The position numbers were made by a program, and so were the translations under genes. From positions 12,184,513 to 12,248,512 of the forward strand of contig CM034547.1 of NCBI GenBank assembly GCA_020055645.1: a stretch of 64,000 nucleotides of DNA, in the 5' to 3' direction. Within the stretch, counting starts at the first letter, position 1. Every line of letters begins with the position of its first letter. The notes below the pieces were generated by a model. The model was not told where the DNA came from and did not search any database. It saw only the letters and a program-made list of their open reading frames with translations. The DNA is from Tomocerus qinae (lineage: Eukaryota; Arthropoda; Collembola; Entomobryomorpha; Tomoceridae). Shown here piece by piece: positions 50,413 through 62,511 of this stretch.

Positions 50413-53400
50413 TGAGAAAATCGATCTGTCTGGCCTGGCAATGGCACTGGAAGTGAAACTACTGAAACTAGCTCACTCACTCACTCAGTGGACGCTTCCT
50501 TATGAATTTATCCTTATCCCTTGAATGTGTAGGTACGTATTTTATTCGGTGGATAATGGCACTAAGTAATAGGTGGATTGGATTGGATAGATGCCTAGTC
50601 CCTATAGTAGTGATTATAGCCTGCCACACCAAGCAGCAGCCTGCTTTTTATATAAATTATACGAATGGATAGTGATATTGACTGGCATGGCAAGTCAAAG
50701 TGTAACTTTGGGCTGCATGGCTCACATTACTCGCCTTTTACTCCATACATACAGAAATAGCTAGCGAGCTCACTAAGATACTAATAGTTACATACTACTA
50801 TACTCATTTATTTACCACCAACCCGAACCGAGGAGAAATGAGAGAATTTTAAATGCTCAGCTCTCTCTTTCTCCCCAACCCAACAACTAACTAAAGTAGG
50901 TCTAAGTATCTATACTTGGGCATAAGCATTTTATATGAAATTAGTTTAATGCCTTCTAACCAACCTAACTAGTCCAGAATTGAAGTGAACCAGTCGTCGG
51001 AGTGAATCATTTTCTTGGTTGTCATTTCATATTTTGTGGCTTTCTTCGTATACACAGATACTATGTATTCTTCAGACACTAACTCTTCCAACTCACTTAT
51101 CCAGCAATATAAGATATTTACTTATAATGGATCTAAAAAGCTGGATAACAATGTAAACTGTCTTGTCCTCCCTAGTTGGAACGAGTACTATCCTTTGGCT
51201 TAGTTTCACTCCACGTCTACTATAGTAGATAGGGAAAGGCAAGGCCGTGCGAATGAGATATTTAGTTAAGTGTCTGAGTGTAGGAACAGAGATATACTAG
51301 GGAGCTCATGCTACTATTTCAGTAGACTGGCAAAGAGAGTGGCGTGAGAACTGATTCCCGGAAAGACTGGGCTTGTCCGCTTATCTTACCTCTTCGGTGG
51401 GGAATGGATATGTTATGGAAACTTTAATAGCACCAGTCGTTGAGTGACCTTGGGTAGAGCCCATTAATCACAGGGAAACCCTCTGAAAAAGGATATGTAT
51501 CATAAGCGACTGACAGTCAGTGCCATTGAGCTCTTCAGCTTTCACCTACATTATTGAAATATCTACTTAAATGCCTACCGACAGATAGACATAAAGATAT
51601 AGTCTATACTTAAAGAAAATTGTTTGCTTACCAGTTCACATTTAGTTTTGGTAGATCTTTATGCTACTTGCAGGTGTTAACCCATTTCCCATATAATATA
51701 GTGAGTACTCAAGGAAGGATTGCGGAGTAAAATGAAAAACAATTTAGTGGACCCTGGTACTGTTAAGGAAGCATTTTACAATGCAGCATGTTACGTTCCA
51801 TAGCATAAGATTTGTTTGCACGGTATTCATCAAACGTTCTGGCTTAGGTACTATGTCAATTTAAGAGAATTAATTGTTTGCAAATACTGTGGTATTACTA
51901 TTAGGTGTGGGCACTTCTTTAAGATTAGTGCTTCCTCCATTCTGTAGTATAGGGGTAAAAGTTAAAGAAGAGTCCATGTTGCAGAAATTGACCTTTCGGT
52001 ATTTCACTTGACATAGATACTTTCTTTCATTCTCCTGTTTCATCAACTTGGTATGTTTGTGGAAGGCATTCAACGAATAGGGTAAGGTGCAACTCAGCGG
52101 TGCAGCTGAAAGCTCCATGTTTGTTAAGGTTAGGTGATGTCATTTGTTTAATATTTTATGAATAGGCTAAGTAAGGACTTTTTACTTGATGGTATTAAAA
52201 ATTCTGATTATATATTGCATAAGCGAGGGTACAGCCTTACCTTTTTTGTATGCAGTGCGGGGGTATTCCATATCATATTGCTCTCTACCTTCGTTCTATA
52301 TGTCATGCTAGAATATTCATAAAAGTACTGTTCTCTTGCGAACAGACAAATGTAGACTGTTATATAACAACTCACTCACACAAGTCAAATGCAGGCAGGT
52401 AGGTACACACTACACTTACATACCACTGTAGGCTATAGACTTACCTTCTTATATACAGATCTCACTCACCTGCATAATTTGAACACATAGTTAGGCTTAA
52501 AGTGAATATTGCATTTGAAGAATGCAAGTACATAATATTATGGTATTTAGCACCTGTGTATACGCAGTCGTGCGTTTTCTCTCGATCAATAGATAAATCA
52601 ATAATTTTGGCAAATACAAACAGTAAGTATGCATAGTTGATCAGAATCTTTAAAGTTCCACTGACACTATTACACAATCTGATTTATGTAAGTGGTTTTA
52701 TGGCATGCTACGAATATCTTCACATTTAGTAGCAAGTACTTTAGCTTTACTTGCAAAAGGGGTAAAAGTCATTTTCTAAATGCTTTAGAATTTTCAGAAG
52801 TGCTAATTATATTATTATACTAATCCTTGCATGTAAGCATATACTTAATTGCTTCAAAAATGTAGCAAAAAGTTAGTTATATGTTTATTTTAGTGATTGC
52901 ATTTTTACGAAGAAAATTCAAGATGATGACTTGTACTAGCATTTATATTTACAAAATGATAAACATTATTACGTCTGAAGGTTATTTATACACAAAACAT
53001 TGCGAGTGAAAGCGGAGAATTTTTTTCTTGTCATATAAGACTATTGTATGTATAAATGTCTATAGGGATACAAAGATGACCAAAGAAATGAAAGAAAGCA
53101 TTTGTGAGATGAGCAAGAGCAACAGTACTGAAAATGTTTGAGATGACGCACTGTGATAGGGGTTCTAACGGTAATTGAAAAAGCAGTCGGAATGAAGGAT
53201 CGGTAGTGCTTTGCAGCAAAGTATCTCATTCAGGATTTTGTAAATGAAAACGTAAAAGGGTCTGAAGAGGGTTGTATGTTTGAGAGTTTTAATAATAATA
53301 TGTAGGGATAGGGACATTATATATTTATATTCCAGTCTGTAGTTAATGCAGAGTAGATTGCTAGTGGTCCAATGTTGGCTTTAGTTACGTAATAGTGATA

Positions 53401-56400
53401 TGTATGTTGAGTTGAGCGTAAGAGGAGCTAGTTTGCTGCAAGTAAAGAATGAAGTTATGTTAGGTCAGTACAGCAAATCAGAGAGTGAAAGTACAGATCC
53501 AGTGACGCAGAGTATGACGTCAGTCGGTTTGAGTTTAGTAGACCAAAGTCAAACAGTGAAAGCCAAGGCGGGGGAGTGAATTAATTCCAGAAAGTGAAAG
53601 CCACATACAAACAACGGATGTGCCCATAGAAAATGTCTGTAAAATGCATGCACTGAAATGTGTTAATATTAATACACAGCTAACGTCTTATATCTGCCCA
53701 AGGCACATATCAGATACAAAACATAAACACCAAATGTGATATTTGCTCTTTTGCTAAGCGTGCCTACCAAATGGTGACTTGATCTGATTCTGACGATGTG
53801 GTTTGAGACTTGAGAACGAATAGTCAGGTCTTGTCACAGAGATCTGGTGCTAGTGAGATAACCTAATATAAACAAGAACGATCGCTCGTCAGCTCACACC
53901 AAATCTACTCATGTAGTAGGTACCTAAAGATAAATACTACTTGGGAACAACGGTATACCGAGAGAGATATTTATACACGGTGTGTGGATATGGATATTCT
54001 CACGGAATTTAATTTCTGGTCTGGTGGTTAGTATTATGAGGTATTCATTACATTAGGGGATATATATCTGAACATAGTAGACGTAAAGTAGCTTACAATT
54101 ACTGATAGCTGTTTTCTCAGTTATAAAAACAATACCAATTGTTAATGTTGACTTATTGACTAGATATATATTATTTGCATTATGTACAGTAGCATAATTT
54201 GTTCCTATCAACCTTTCTGTTTCCGTTTGTTTGTTTTGCGTGGGCTGAAGAATGCGTTGAATTGGGGAATGGGATAATACTCATTAAACAGCAAAGACAA
54301 GCCATTTTTACTATATCTAAATATCTATATCGTACCATATTATGGTTATCGGGGACTGTGTACTAATATTTATGATTTATGTATAGCTGAATAGTATTTT
54401 GAAATAACGTATGATTAAGTTGCAAGAGAACTTATTTTGTGTATGACTGTACCATCAATTCATACAGCTGTACATACGTAAATGGCATGTACATAGTTAT
54501 AAGTATGTTGTGTAGAGCAAGTGATAGTGATAGGAATCGAAACATGTCATGTCAAGTCAAAGCTTTCTTTTCTCATCTATTTTTTATTCAAGTTGGAAAG
54601 GTTAGGTTTACTACTCGAGCTACTTTCTTTTTTGTAACTACAAAATGAATAGAGTAGCAGTAAATAGGTATTTTAACATGGACTATATCCATGTACCTAA
54701 CGTATATATTATGCCATCCTTCTGCATATATTTAGCCTATGCAATACAATTTAACTATAGAATTCTACCTATCTACATACGTAAGTGTATATTTTTGTCA
54801 GAATTTTGTTTCATCTTCAGTGAAATTGTGCCAACGGAATAGTAAGCAATAGAAGTACGGGTACATCTACGTCAACACAACTTTAAGAATGTAGACAGCT
54901 AACAATAGTAAGCATGACTTCGTTTGCTTGTATTACTAAGAAGTTGACTTGTGAATGTATCTCTGTCTGTACATGCATACAAACTGTCCATGTTCATTCA
55001 CAGTAATTTTGGTAGCTCTTGCATGTTGCATCACATCCCTTTTTCCCTTTGGCAACGGATTGGTTCGTTCTAATGCTTATTCAGATGGAATACGTTTTTT
55101 ATCTATCTCACATCACAACCATCTTACTCATACATAGTGCATTGTTGTGCTGATTTCTAATGTTGCCTTGTATAGTGAAGTATAGCAATTGGCATTCTAG
55201 AGCTACATTTTTTATTTGATTGATTCCAAAGCATTTGATAATGTGAATTATCATTTTTACTTTCGGAGCGGTTGTTAAAAGAAAGCTTAAAGTTACGAAT
55301 AACGGAATTTGTTTATTTGTATAGGAAGATTCAGTAGACAAGTTGGCATTTCATCCAGTTGGTAGGATTTTATTTTGACATGGGAAAAGCATAGTCTATC
55401 TATTATGGAATTTTTCGTTTTGTAATGGAATACTTATTATGAAATTTTCAATGATTATGCAATGATGATTTTGCTTCAGCTAGAAGGAAGGCCACAACTG
55501 TTGTGCACTTCCCATCCATATGAAAGACTTTACTAAAAAGCTTACATTAAGCAGATTATCCGAATATGCACACTAATGCCTGAAAGGAAATAAATATTGA
55601 TGTTGCTACAAGTAGACTTTGTGAAGCCTGAAGAAGGAACCCGTCTAAAAGTATGGTTATAATATGTTATGATGTGTTCCGTTCGGCAGATGAGCTGTGT
55701 GAACAATGTGAGTTGAAAAGCCTCGTTTGGGTATTAAGCAAGTGGTATGATGTTGCATTGACGTCATTTGTCGGATCTCATGTACTGTTTGTTGAGGTTA
55801 TGTCAAAATTGTTTGTAGAAAGCTAACATTAAAGACTATATCGTATTAGGGCTTTTAGTATTTATAAATTATAACTTGTTTCGTACTCTTAACATTCTAT
55901 TTTTGACCTCCATTCAGACGCTGACTTTTCTTTTCATTGTTTTCCTTATGCTCTTTCGTCTTACGATCTCTACTTGTAAGACTTCTCTTTCTTTAATGTC
56001 TATAAATACAATCTTCAACTTGCATACGTTTTTTGATACTCGTTCAGATATATTTTGTAGGCAATCAAATTCAAGGTTTTTTTGCTGCGCGCTAGACCGA
56101 ACAGATTTATTTACTAAATACATTTGAAGTTCAGGGCAAACATATGGAGAAAGACAGCTACACAATTCGGCTGGCTTTCATTTCGCTGTATTTTTCAATT
56201 CAGTTTATGTGTCTCAACAAATCCGAATTAACACATTGCTAATTATGCAACCAGGAAGTCATGGCACACACTTTCCTTACACCGTTTCATAAATGGGAAT
56301 TATAAATAGAAAATCAAGCCACAAACTCACAATGGCATGATGTTGAATGGAAAAAGCCGTACTGATGCATTTTATGGTGTGTTGATCATTCGATACTTTT

Positions 56401-56763
56401 TCCAGTTTTTCTTTTGTGCAGTATTATGTTGGTATTAGTGCATGTGGTTTCTAATTTGGGATACGTGCAATGTATTTATTGAATGCAAATAGATAACATT
56501 ATTCAGTATAGTTCAATTAAAAATTGGAGCTCGTGTTTTCTATAGCTAATTACATAGGTACAGATATGTAATAAATATAGCCACTGATGTTAACGCAGTT
56601 ATTTGTATTTCTGTTTAAGTAGACATGGTCTTTATTTTAAGCAGTAGGTTGGACCAAAGAGGGTGGTACGATGATGCCTACAATGTGAATAATAATAAAG
56701 ACCTTGGCTTTGGCACTACAGATGCGATATGGGAAATGAGAATGGACCAAATCACTTTCCTGG
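50413..56763 (+). other. G-alpha-s intron 5, third part
   Basis: About 6.3 kb. A less AT-rich stretch continues to about 51500, and another lies at 53400-53900. Open frames (for example 51870-52118 minus, 55876-56127 plus, 55914-56165 minus, 56625-56870 plus) show no known family. No repeat ends were found. Confidence 0.5.
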
Positions 56764-57315
56764 GGTCAGTTGTACCATCACTTTTTGCTTTTTACTTTGC
56801 ACTTTTGTTGGCCATTTTGCAAAATTTTGGTTGCACCAAAATTGGAATAATAGTAAAAAGTGAAAAGTAAAAGTTACAAGTAAAAAGCTCTTACTTTGCA
56901 ATCTCTGTTGCACGGACAACAAAACGCAAAAGTGGAAATGAAAAAGTTGAACAACTTTGCAGGTTTTTTTGCAAGGTGTCCAGAGTCTTGTCATGTATAA
57001 TAATACTAGATGAGCAATTGGGTACAAATAGGGATTTTCTTAAAACGCTCGAGTTCTTACGGAGTTACCGCAGCTACGGAATTAAAAAGTTGAATTTTCA
57101 AATGTCGATGAGCATGAAAGTCGAAGTCGGGAGCAATGTTGCTAAGAAACAGGGCATAGTTTACATGTTCAACTTTTTAACTTTTCACTTTTTGGTTGCA
57201 AAGTGATTAGTGAGGCCAAAATTTTGATGCAACGATTTTACTTGTCACTTTGCAACTTTTGCAAAATGAAAAGCAAAAGTGACAAGTGAAAAGGGTAGCT
57301 ATGGTGCAATTGGCC
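56764..57315. mobile_element. MITE-like element, 552 bp, flanked by CCTGG direct repeats
   Basis: The ends GGTCAGTTGTACCAT (56764-56778) and ATGGTGCAATTGGCC (57301-57315) are inverted copies with three mismatches. CCTGG stands directly outside on both sides (56759-56763 and 57316-57320), which fits a 5-bp target-site duplication. Inside the ends are long imperfect inverted stretches built from CACTTTT, ACTTTGCA and TTTTGCAAAA words. The centre (57040-57160) is more complex and open in one frame but has no known domain. No transposase is present. Confidence 0.7.
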
Positions 57316-58569
57316 CCTGGCCTCGTTTCCTCTCTTTCTATCACTGCTCCGATAAGGCAGAAACTGTCACCCAAGTCAACCAGTCAGAGTGTTTCTCTGT
57401 AATTTATTTCCCTATCAGTATATGTCTTCCTTTACTGTACTATACTTCTTTGTTGTTCAGCCATCCCGGTCCAGCCTGTTCTGGTTTATCAGTTCACATT
57501 TATTTTTATATGTAGGCCACAGGTGAATGATTAATTCCTTTCTGAATCTGTTGCTTAATAGATAATGGTGAATTTCGTTTTCAATTAATCACAATCCTAT
57601 GTAAATCTGTAAATTTGAACTTAAAGTTATGATATAGTGGATATAGCTGTATGTAAAACGTCTCCAAGTAGGCAATAGTGGTGGTGAGAATAAGGTATAA
57701 ATAATAGGTGAGTTGGAGTAGAACATTACTGTAGAATGTGAATGCTCTGGTGTTGGTGTCAGCGGCTTCCTGGTGAGATCTTGGAGTCCGGAACATCAGT
57801 AACAAGAGCGAGTAGTATAGACTCCGTTCATGTTTAGAAGGAGAAATTCACAATGCTTCTTTTCAGGAAGAGAAAGTAGGAGAAAGGTATTCTGTAGACT
57901 GTGCTATGAATACTACTTTATACCATCGCGAGAAAAAGAATGAGTTACTATAAGTGTTGATATACAAGGAGTATTATATATTTTATAGAGTATTATTACA
58001 AGTGTATAGCAAAGTGGACTGCGGATTGTTGTTATATTGATCAACGTAGGCCAATCAAAGAGACACCTTTCTTAATGTTAACGCTGAATGTAGCTTAGGA
58101 CAAAGTAGCGTTGTGTACTAGGTATGTGTGTAGTATTGTTATGCATATGCAATTTGGAGTATAATGCTGACATGCTTTTACATGTACACGATACAGAATG
58201 GTATAAGATTTATACAATAATATAGAAATACTAAGTATATACATAGTGTAAATCTCGATAAATATATAATAGTAGAGCAGTGCTTGAACCCGTATTTTAG
58301 GTAGTATATACTAGTATTGTTTGTATATCTTTAGTGTAGGTATATATGTATGTCAAGCTGATGTTGTAACCTGTGTAGTTTACGTGTACAATAATGCAGG
58401 ATAACTATTTGAGTATAGAGCAAAGTAGTAAGTGTTAGATGAAATTGCAAATACATCTTGGTATGCCTAAGCCAGATAGAACCTACCTCTAACCTAACTT
58501 CATGCAATCCATTCAGCCTGGCATGGCCTGCACATGCAATACATAGACCACACCACACAGCGTGTCGTG

Positions 58570-58981
58570 TCATACGATAAGAAGAGCGGAGTAAAGCACA
58601 CTACACGATGCCGAACAGAAAACCGAGTGAAAGTCTATTTTTAGATACGACGTCCCTAAAAATGGATTTGCGTCGGTGGCTTTAGTCCGAGTTGGAAATT
58701 GGGCGTGGGGCTTTGCTTCAGCTTTCCGAATTCGTACACTACCGTCTTTTACTACTTTAGCCCACATTCGGTCTCCATCGGAGTTTTTCGGAGACCTGTC
58801 CAATTTCACTGGATGTGCATATCCCAATTCCTCTTATTCCATTTCGCCAAGTCTTTCTTTTCCTGTACTTTCTCTTTTCACTATTCCAAATCTGTCTTTC
58901 GACAAAGGAGAACATTCTCACATTCCCTCTTACATTGCCCCTACAACTGGGGCAATAATGGCGTTAACTAATAAGGGATAA
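58570..58981. other. CpG-containing stretch open on both strands, unidentified
   Basis: The minus strand is open for about 88 codons (58570-58833), reading GYAHPVKLDRSPKNSDGDRM and on with no stop. The plus strand is open for about 118 codons (58631-58981). Base composition is clearly less AT-rich than the intron. Neither frame has an ATG at its head, and neither product is recognisable. Options are a worn transposon fragment, an exon of an antisense gene or a regulatory island. A stop-free run on both strands is partly explained by the higher GC. Confidence 0.2.
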
Positions 58982-61946
58982 TATAAGGGCGAGACTATCT
59001 TTTGATCTCTACTGTTGTTTGTCTCAGTCTCATTACTGTCACTACTACGTCCTTAGGTGAAAGCGGATTCAAAGCTAGATACGCTCCTCCTCAAGATAAT
59101 GTAATCATCTAACATCTCTAATTTTCTTCTACACTTTTTCAAATGTGTCTAATGTTGAGTCAGAATAAAATTATTTGAAGAACTTTGCAAATAATTGTAA
59201 ACTTGAAATTAAAATATTCTAGATTGTATTTATGTACATTTTGTAAAGGTAGTAGTTGCTATATTCTTTCCTTAAATATCTGATATTTTCTCTTTGTTGA
59301 ATATGGATTTGCATAAACGTAAAAATGTCTGTTGTCCATGTTAAGGTACATTTTTCCCAGTAAGTTGTAAGTTTAAAATTGCAAGAATTCTGAAGAGGCT
59401 TTCCAGGAAAGAAGGCGAGGTGATATTATCAACATTTCCTAAGAAAACGAGATGAAATTTTCACTCCCTCCCACACTGAATGAGTATATTACATACTTAT
59501 GCCAGCATCCATGAATGAAAGTTAGGAGAATTTTCAGCAAGTATCATGTTGCTATACATTTTTATGCTGCTTAAGAAAACTTCTATACATACGTAAGAGG
59601 AAATTCTTTGTGGTTTTGATTGACAGTGAGGAGTTATTTCTGTTATGTTTTGGACATTTTTGGAAGTTCATAGTGTAGTAAAAAGACAGTTTTGACTTGC
59701 ATGCCATGCCCTTCCCGTCTGTCTATTACTTTTTTACTTTCTTTATCTATTAGTTTCACAAATGTAGTACGATGAGGCTTTAAGAGTTAGAAAATGTAGG
59801 CGACATAAAAAACTTTATGTAAGTGTATTAAAACAGAATTCGCAATAATTCCTTCAAGATACCGCTTACTAAGATTAAAAATGATATCAATCTCATTGAT
59901 TCGCTCAAAAGATTTATTTTTAGGTCAACTTATGCAAGGTGACTGAGAGCAATAAAAAGGTAACAGATTCGAGACGGAAATAATCTTTTCTCAAAATAGA
60001 GAACGGGTATTTATTTCAAGATCAGTAAATACCAATTTTCCAGTGCACAATCAAGAAATAGATTCTAAATTTAGATAGCCTTATTATATCTGAGACATTC
60101 GTCTAATAATATTGAGATTGAGAAAGTCTATAGATATTTCATGCACCTGTTCTAAGATAAAAATGATAGATATAGCGCTATGTAGAGAATACAGAAGCTA
60201 CTGTGGATGAAGTTAAAATAGGAAAACATCTTCGCTATAATCATTAAAACTTTCTCTGGTTGAAAAGGGTTATTAAGGATAAGGATTTCTACTCCTGTTA
60301 TTCTTAAAATAGAATTTCCATGGTCGACTATCCTGATTATAACATATACCTACATGATACATAAGTTGGAAAGTGCGTACGTACAGATAAGTTAAGATTA
60401 TACTCTATGTACCTATAAATAACAGCTCCTCATGCAATGCAATTTGTAAAACAATCTTTTTCTTTCTATCTTGACTTTCCCTTGACGTCATCTTCCGTTA
60501 CAATTCTAGAGAAGCCGAAGCATCGTGAAATTACAAGCTAATTTTAGCCCTGTGATTACTCACTGTAGGAAAAGTAGAATGATTGAGCTTTGCTTATGTC
60601 TACTTACGTTATTAAACTAATTTACCCGTGAAGATCGACTGTTTCCTTTTGATTAGTGCATTGCTTCGTCATTCGTCTGCCTATTTGTTTATCTAATCAG
60701 GCGTATTTTGTCAATATTCCACTGAATACGTAAACACTGTAATTGTTTATGGAAATTGAAAGCGGTTATGATGATAAATGCAAGGATGTAAGGATCTAAT
60801 TTTATTTAAAAGGCTTAGTCAAACTAAAAGGTGGAAGATGATACTTATTTGTTTACAGGCTTGAAACTCTAAGCTTGCACCGACAGATGAATATTAATTA
60901 TTGAATTGGTATCTGAGAAAGTTTCAAATATATTTTGTTGGGGTTTAGAAATAGAAAAGTTTTTATGAGGGTGAGAGAAGGTTAATAAAAGCTTGCACGT
61001 GTCGAAGGAAAATAAATAGACAGAAAGAAGCACATAGAAAGCAATAGAAAGCAACCACTTACTCTGTGTGAAACTAGCGCAGAGCTCTACGAGGTAGTTA
61101 CCTACATTTTACTCTGCAGGTAAGTAAGGCAAGCACATGTTAAAGAAAGCAATTTTCTGCTCTTGAACACATCTCCTTTCGTTAAGGTGCACGTCTGTAT
61201 TATATGTATCGTCTCGTACACTTAAGTTATTATAGGATAAATATTCTACATGACATAATCTAGTATCCGAGCATAAGCTTAGCATAAGCATATTATATTG
61301 TGTTTCCGGATTATTATTTCGTAGTATTTAGTATAATAAGAATTTATAAATAGCTACATTCATTAACAGACTACAATTTAATGCTAATAAATTCTCACAA
61401 AGCTTTCACCCAATATTGGGGCATTGAAACTTTTAATTTCTTGCTTGTGGGTAGAAGTAGAGTTGCAATTAAAAAGTGCAGTATTAGATAAACTTATATC
61501 GGAGAGATATTTATGTTCTTACTTGTTCCATCTTCGGAAGTTCAGGAAAAGGCTTTACATGTTCACCACAAAGATACCGTGACTGATGCTACTTAGTCTT
61601 GTCCAACTCCTTTAACTCCAATCAAATCAGATGAAATGGGACGTAGAACGATCGAAATGGCAAGGTTTATTTGGCAGTTGAATTGGAAAGAAGGTCGCTG
61701 AACCAAATCAATCAATATGAATACGAGAGAGTAAAAGAACAAATTCCATAGATGGTTTCCCTTTTTCCGAATTGCCAACCATGAGATTAAATAATATCAG
61801 TAAGTACATTGCCTAAAGAGCAAAGCAGATAGAAAAGTCGTTTAGTGCTGAATTGAACTCTGAACATCATAGGCCACGTGCACTCATAGACGCAAATATA
61901 CATCCTATATGCATAAGTTACATCACTTGACAAGACGATGATTTTT

Positions 61947-62102
61947 CTACCCGATGGTTAGAAAGGGTGGAGTCGTTTCCAGACAACCTAGCCAGGCATT
62001 AAAGGCTTCTGCAATACCACCTACGTTGTGATCGTTACTCAAATGATTGAAGGATTGGATGCCTCGCTTCTCAGAATCTGGTTTCCAGGAACCACCACAC
62101 CT
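61947..62102 (-). other. Short coding-like open frame, minus strand, unidentified
   Basis: Fifty-one codons between stops, reading NHLSNDHNVGGIAEAFNAWL and ending CLETTPPFLTIG. The residue mix (Trp, Cys, Gly, Pro, His) is unlike that of random AT-rich frames. There is no ATG, and the sequence just upstream on this strand looks like a donor (GGTAAGT) rather than an acceptor. It may be a fragment of a dispersed repeat or a decayed gene. Confidence 0.18.
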
Positions 62103-62358
62103 TTACTTACCTTTAGTCTACAGTACGACATAAATCATTTACTGTAGAACACCGATATGCTGTGATTTATTTGATTGCACAAGTAATTCTTAGTTGGGTG
62201 TTATTATGACTGTTAGTTGCATGTACAAGGCTCAGAACTTCTTTCTTGAGTGCATATTTAGTATCTAGTAATAGTCTTGAATGATCATTATTTAAGTATT
62301 CATTTCCCATTCCTTTTGTCTGCGAAGAGTACATTAATCCAATATAAAATACATGTAT

Positions 62359-62511
62359 TGTACTACATGCTACTTTCTCTTTTCGTATCGTAATCCTATA
62401 TAAAACTTTCTACATTTCACCAACAATTTTATCTATACAATAATGCTATTTTGGTGTGGTGAAAGTTTCACATGGAGTTAGCTTATGAAAAGAGAAAGTA
62501 GTGTCGTACTG
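62359..62511. mobile_element. Short MITE-like element with about 30-bp inverted ends
   Basis: Inverted ends share CTACTTTCTCTTTTC (left, about 62370-62384, and its complement GAAAAGAGAAAGTAG, about 62487-62501), with weaker pairing to both sides (GTACTACA against TGTCGTAC). A second inner inverted pair is AAACTTTC/TTCACCA against TGGTGAAAGTTT. About 150 bp long, no coding capacity. No clear target-site duplication. Confidence 0.5.

Larger units (their letters stand above)
57321..62358 (+). other. G-alpha-s intron 5, fourth part
   Basis: About 5 kb, mainly AT-rich, with two coding-like open stretches listed separately (58570-58981 and 61947-62102). A strong donor-like GCAG|GTAAGTAAG lies near 61118-61122, but nothing before it reads as G-alpha-s. 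Confidence 0.5.

Noticed and set aside
52179-52214. Translation FLLDGIKNSDYI resembling the start of the next G-alpha-s exon
   Set aside because: The invariant block that should follow (DILRCRVLTSG) is absent, and no proper acceptor precedes it. I take it as chance.
56625-56870. 81-codon frame overlapping the left end of the 56.8-kb element
   Set aside because: Half of it is the inverted-repeat end of the element, and the rest has no recognisable family.
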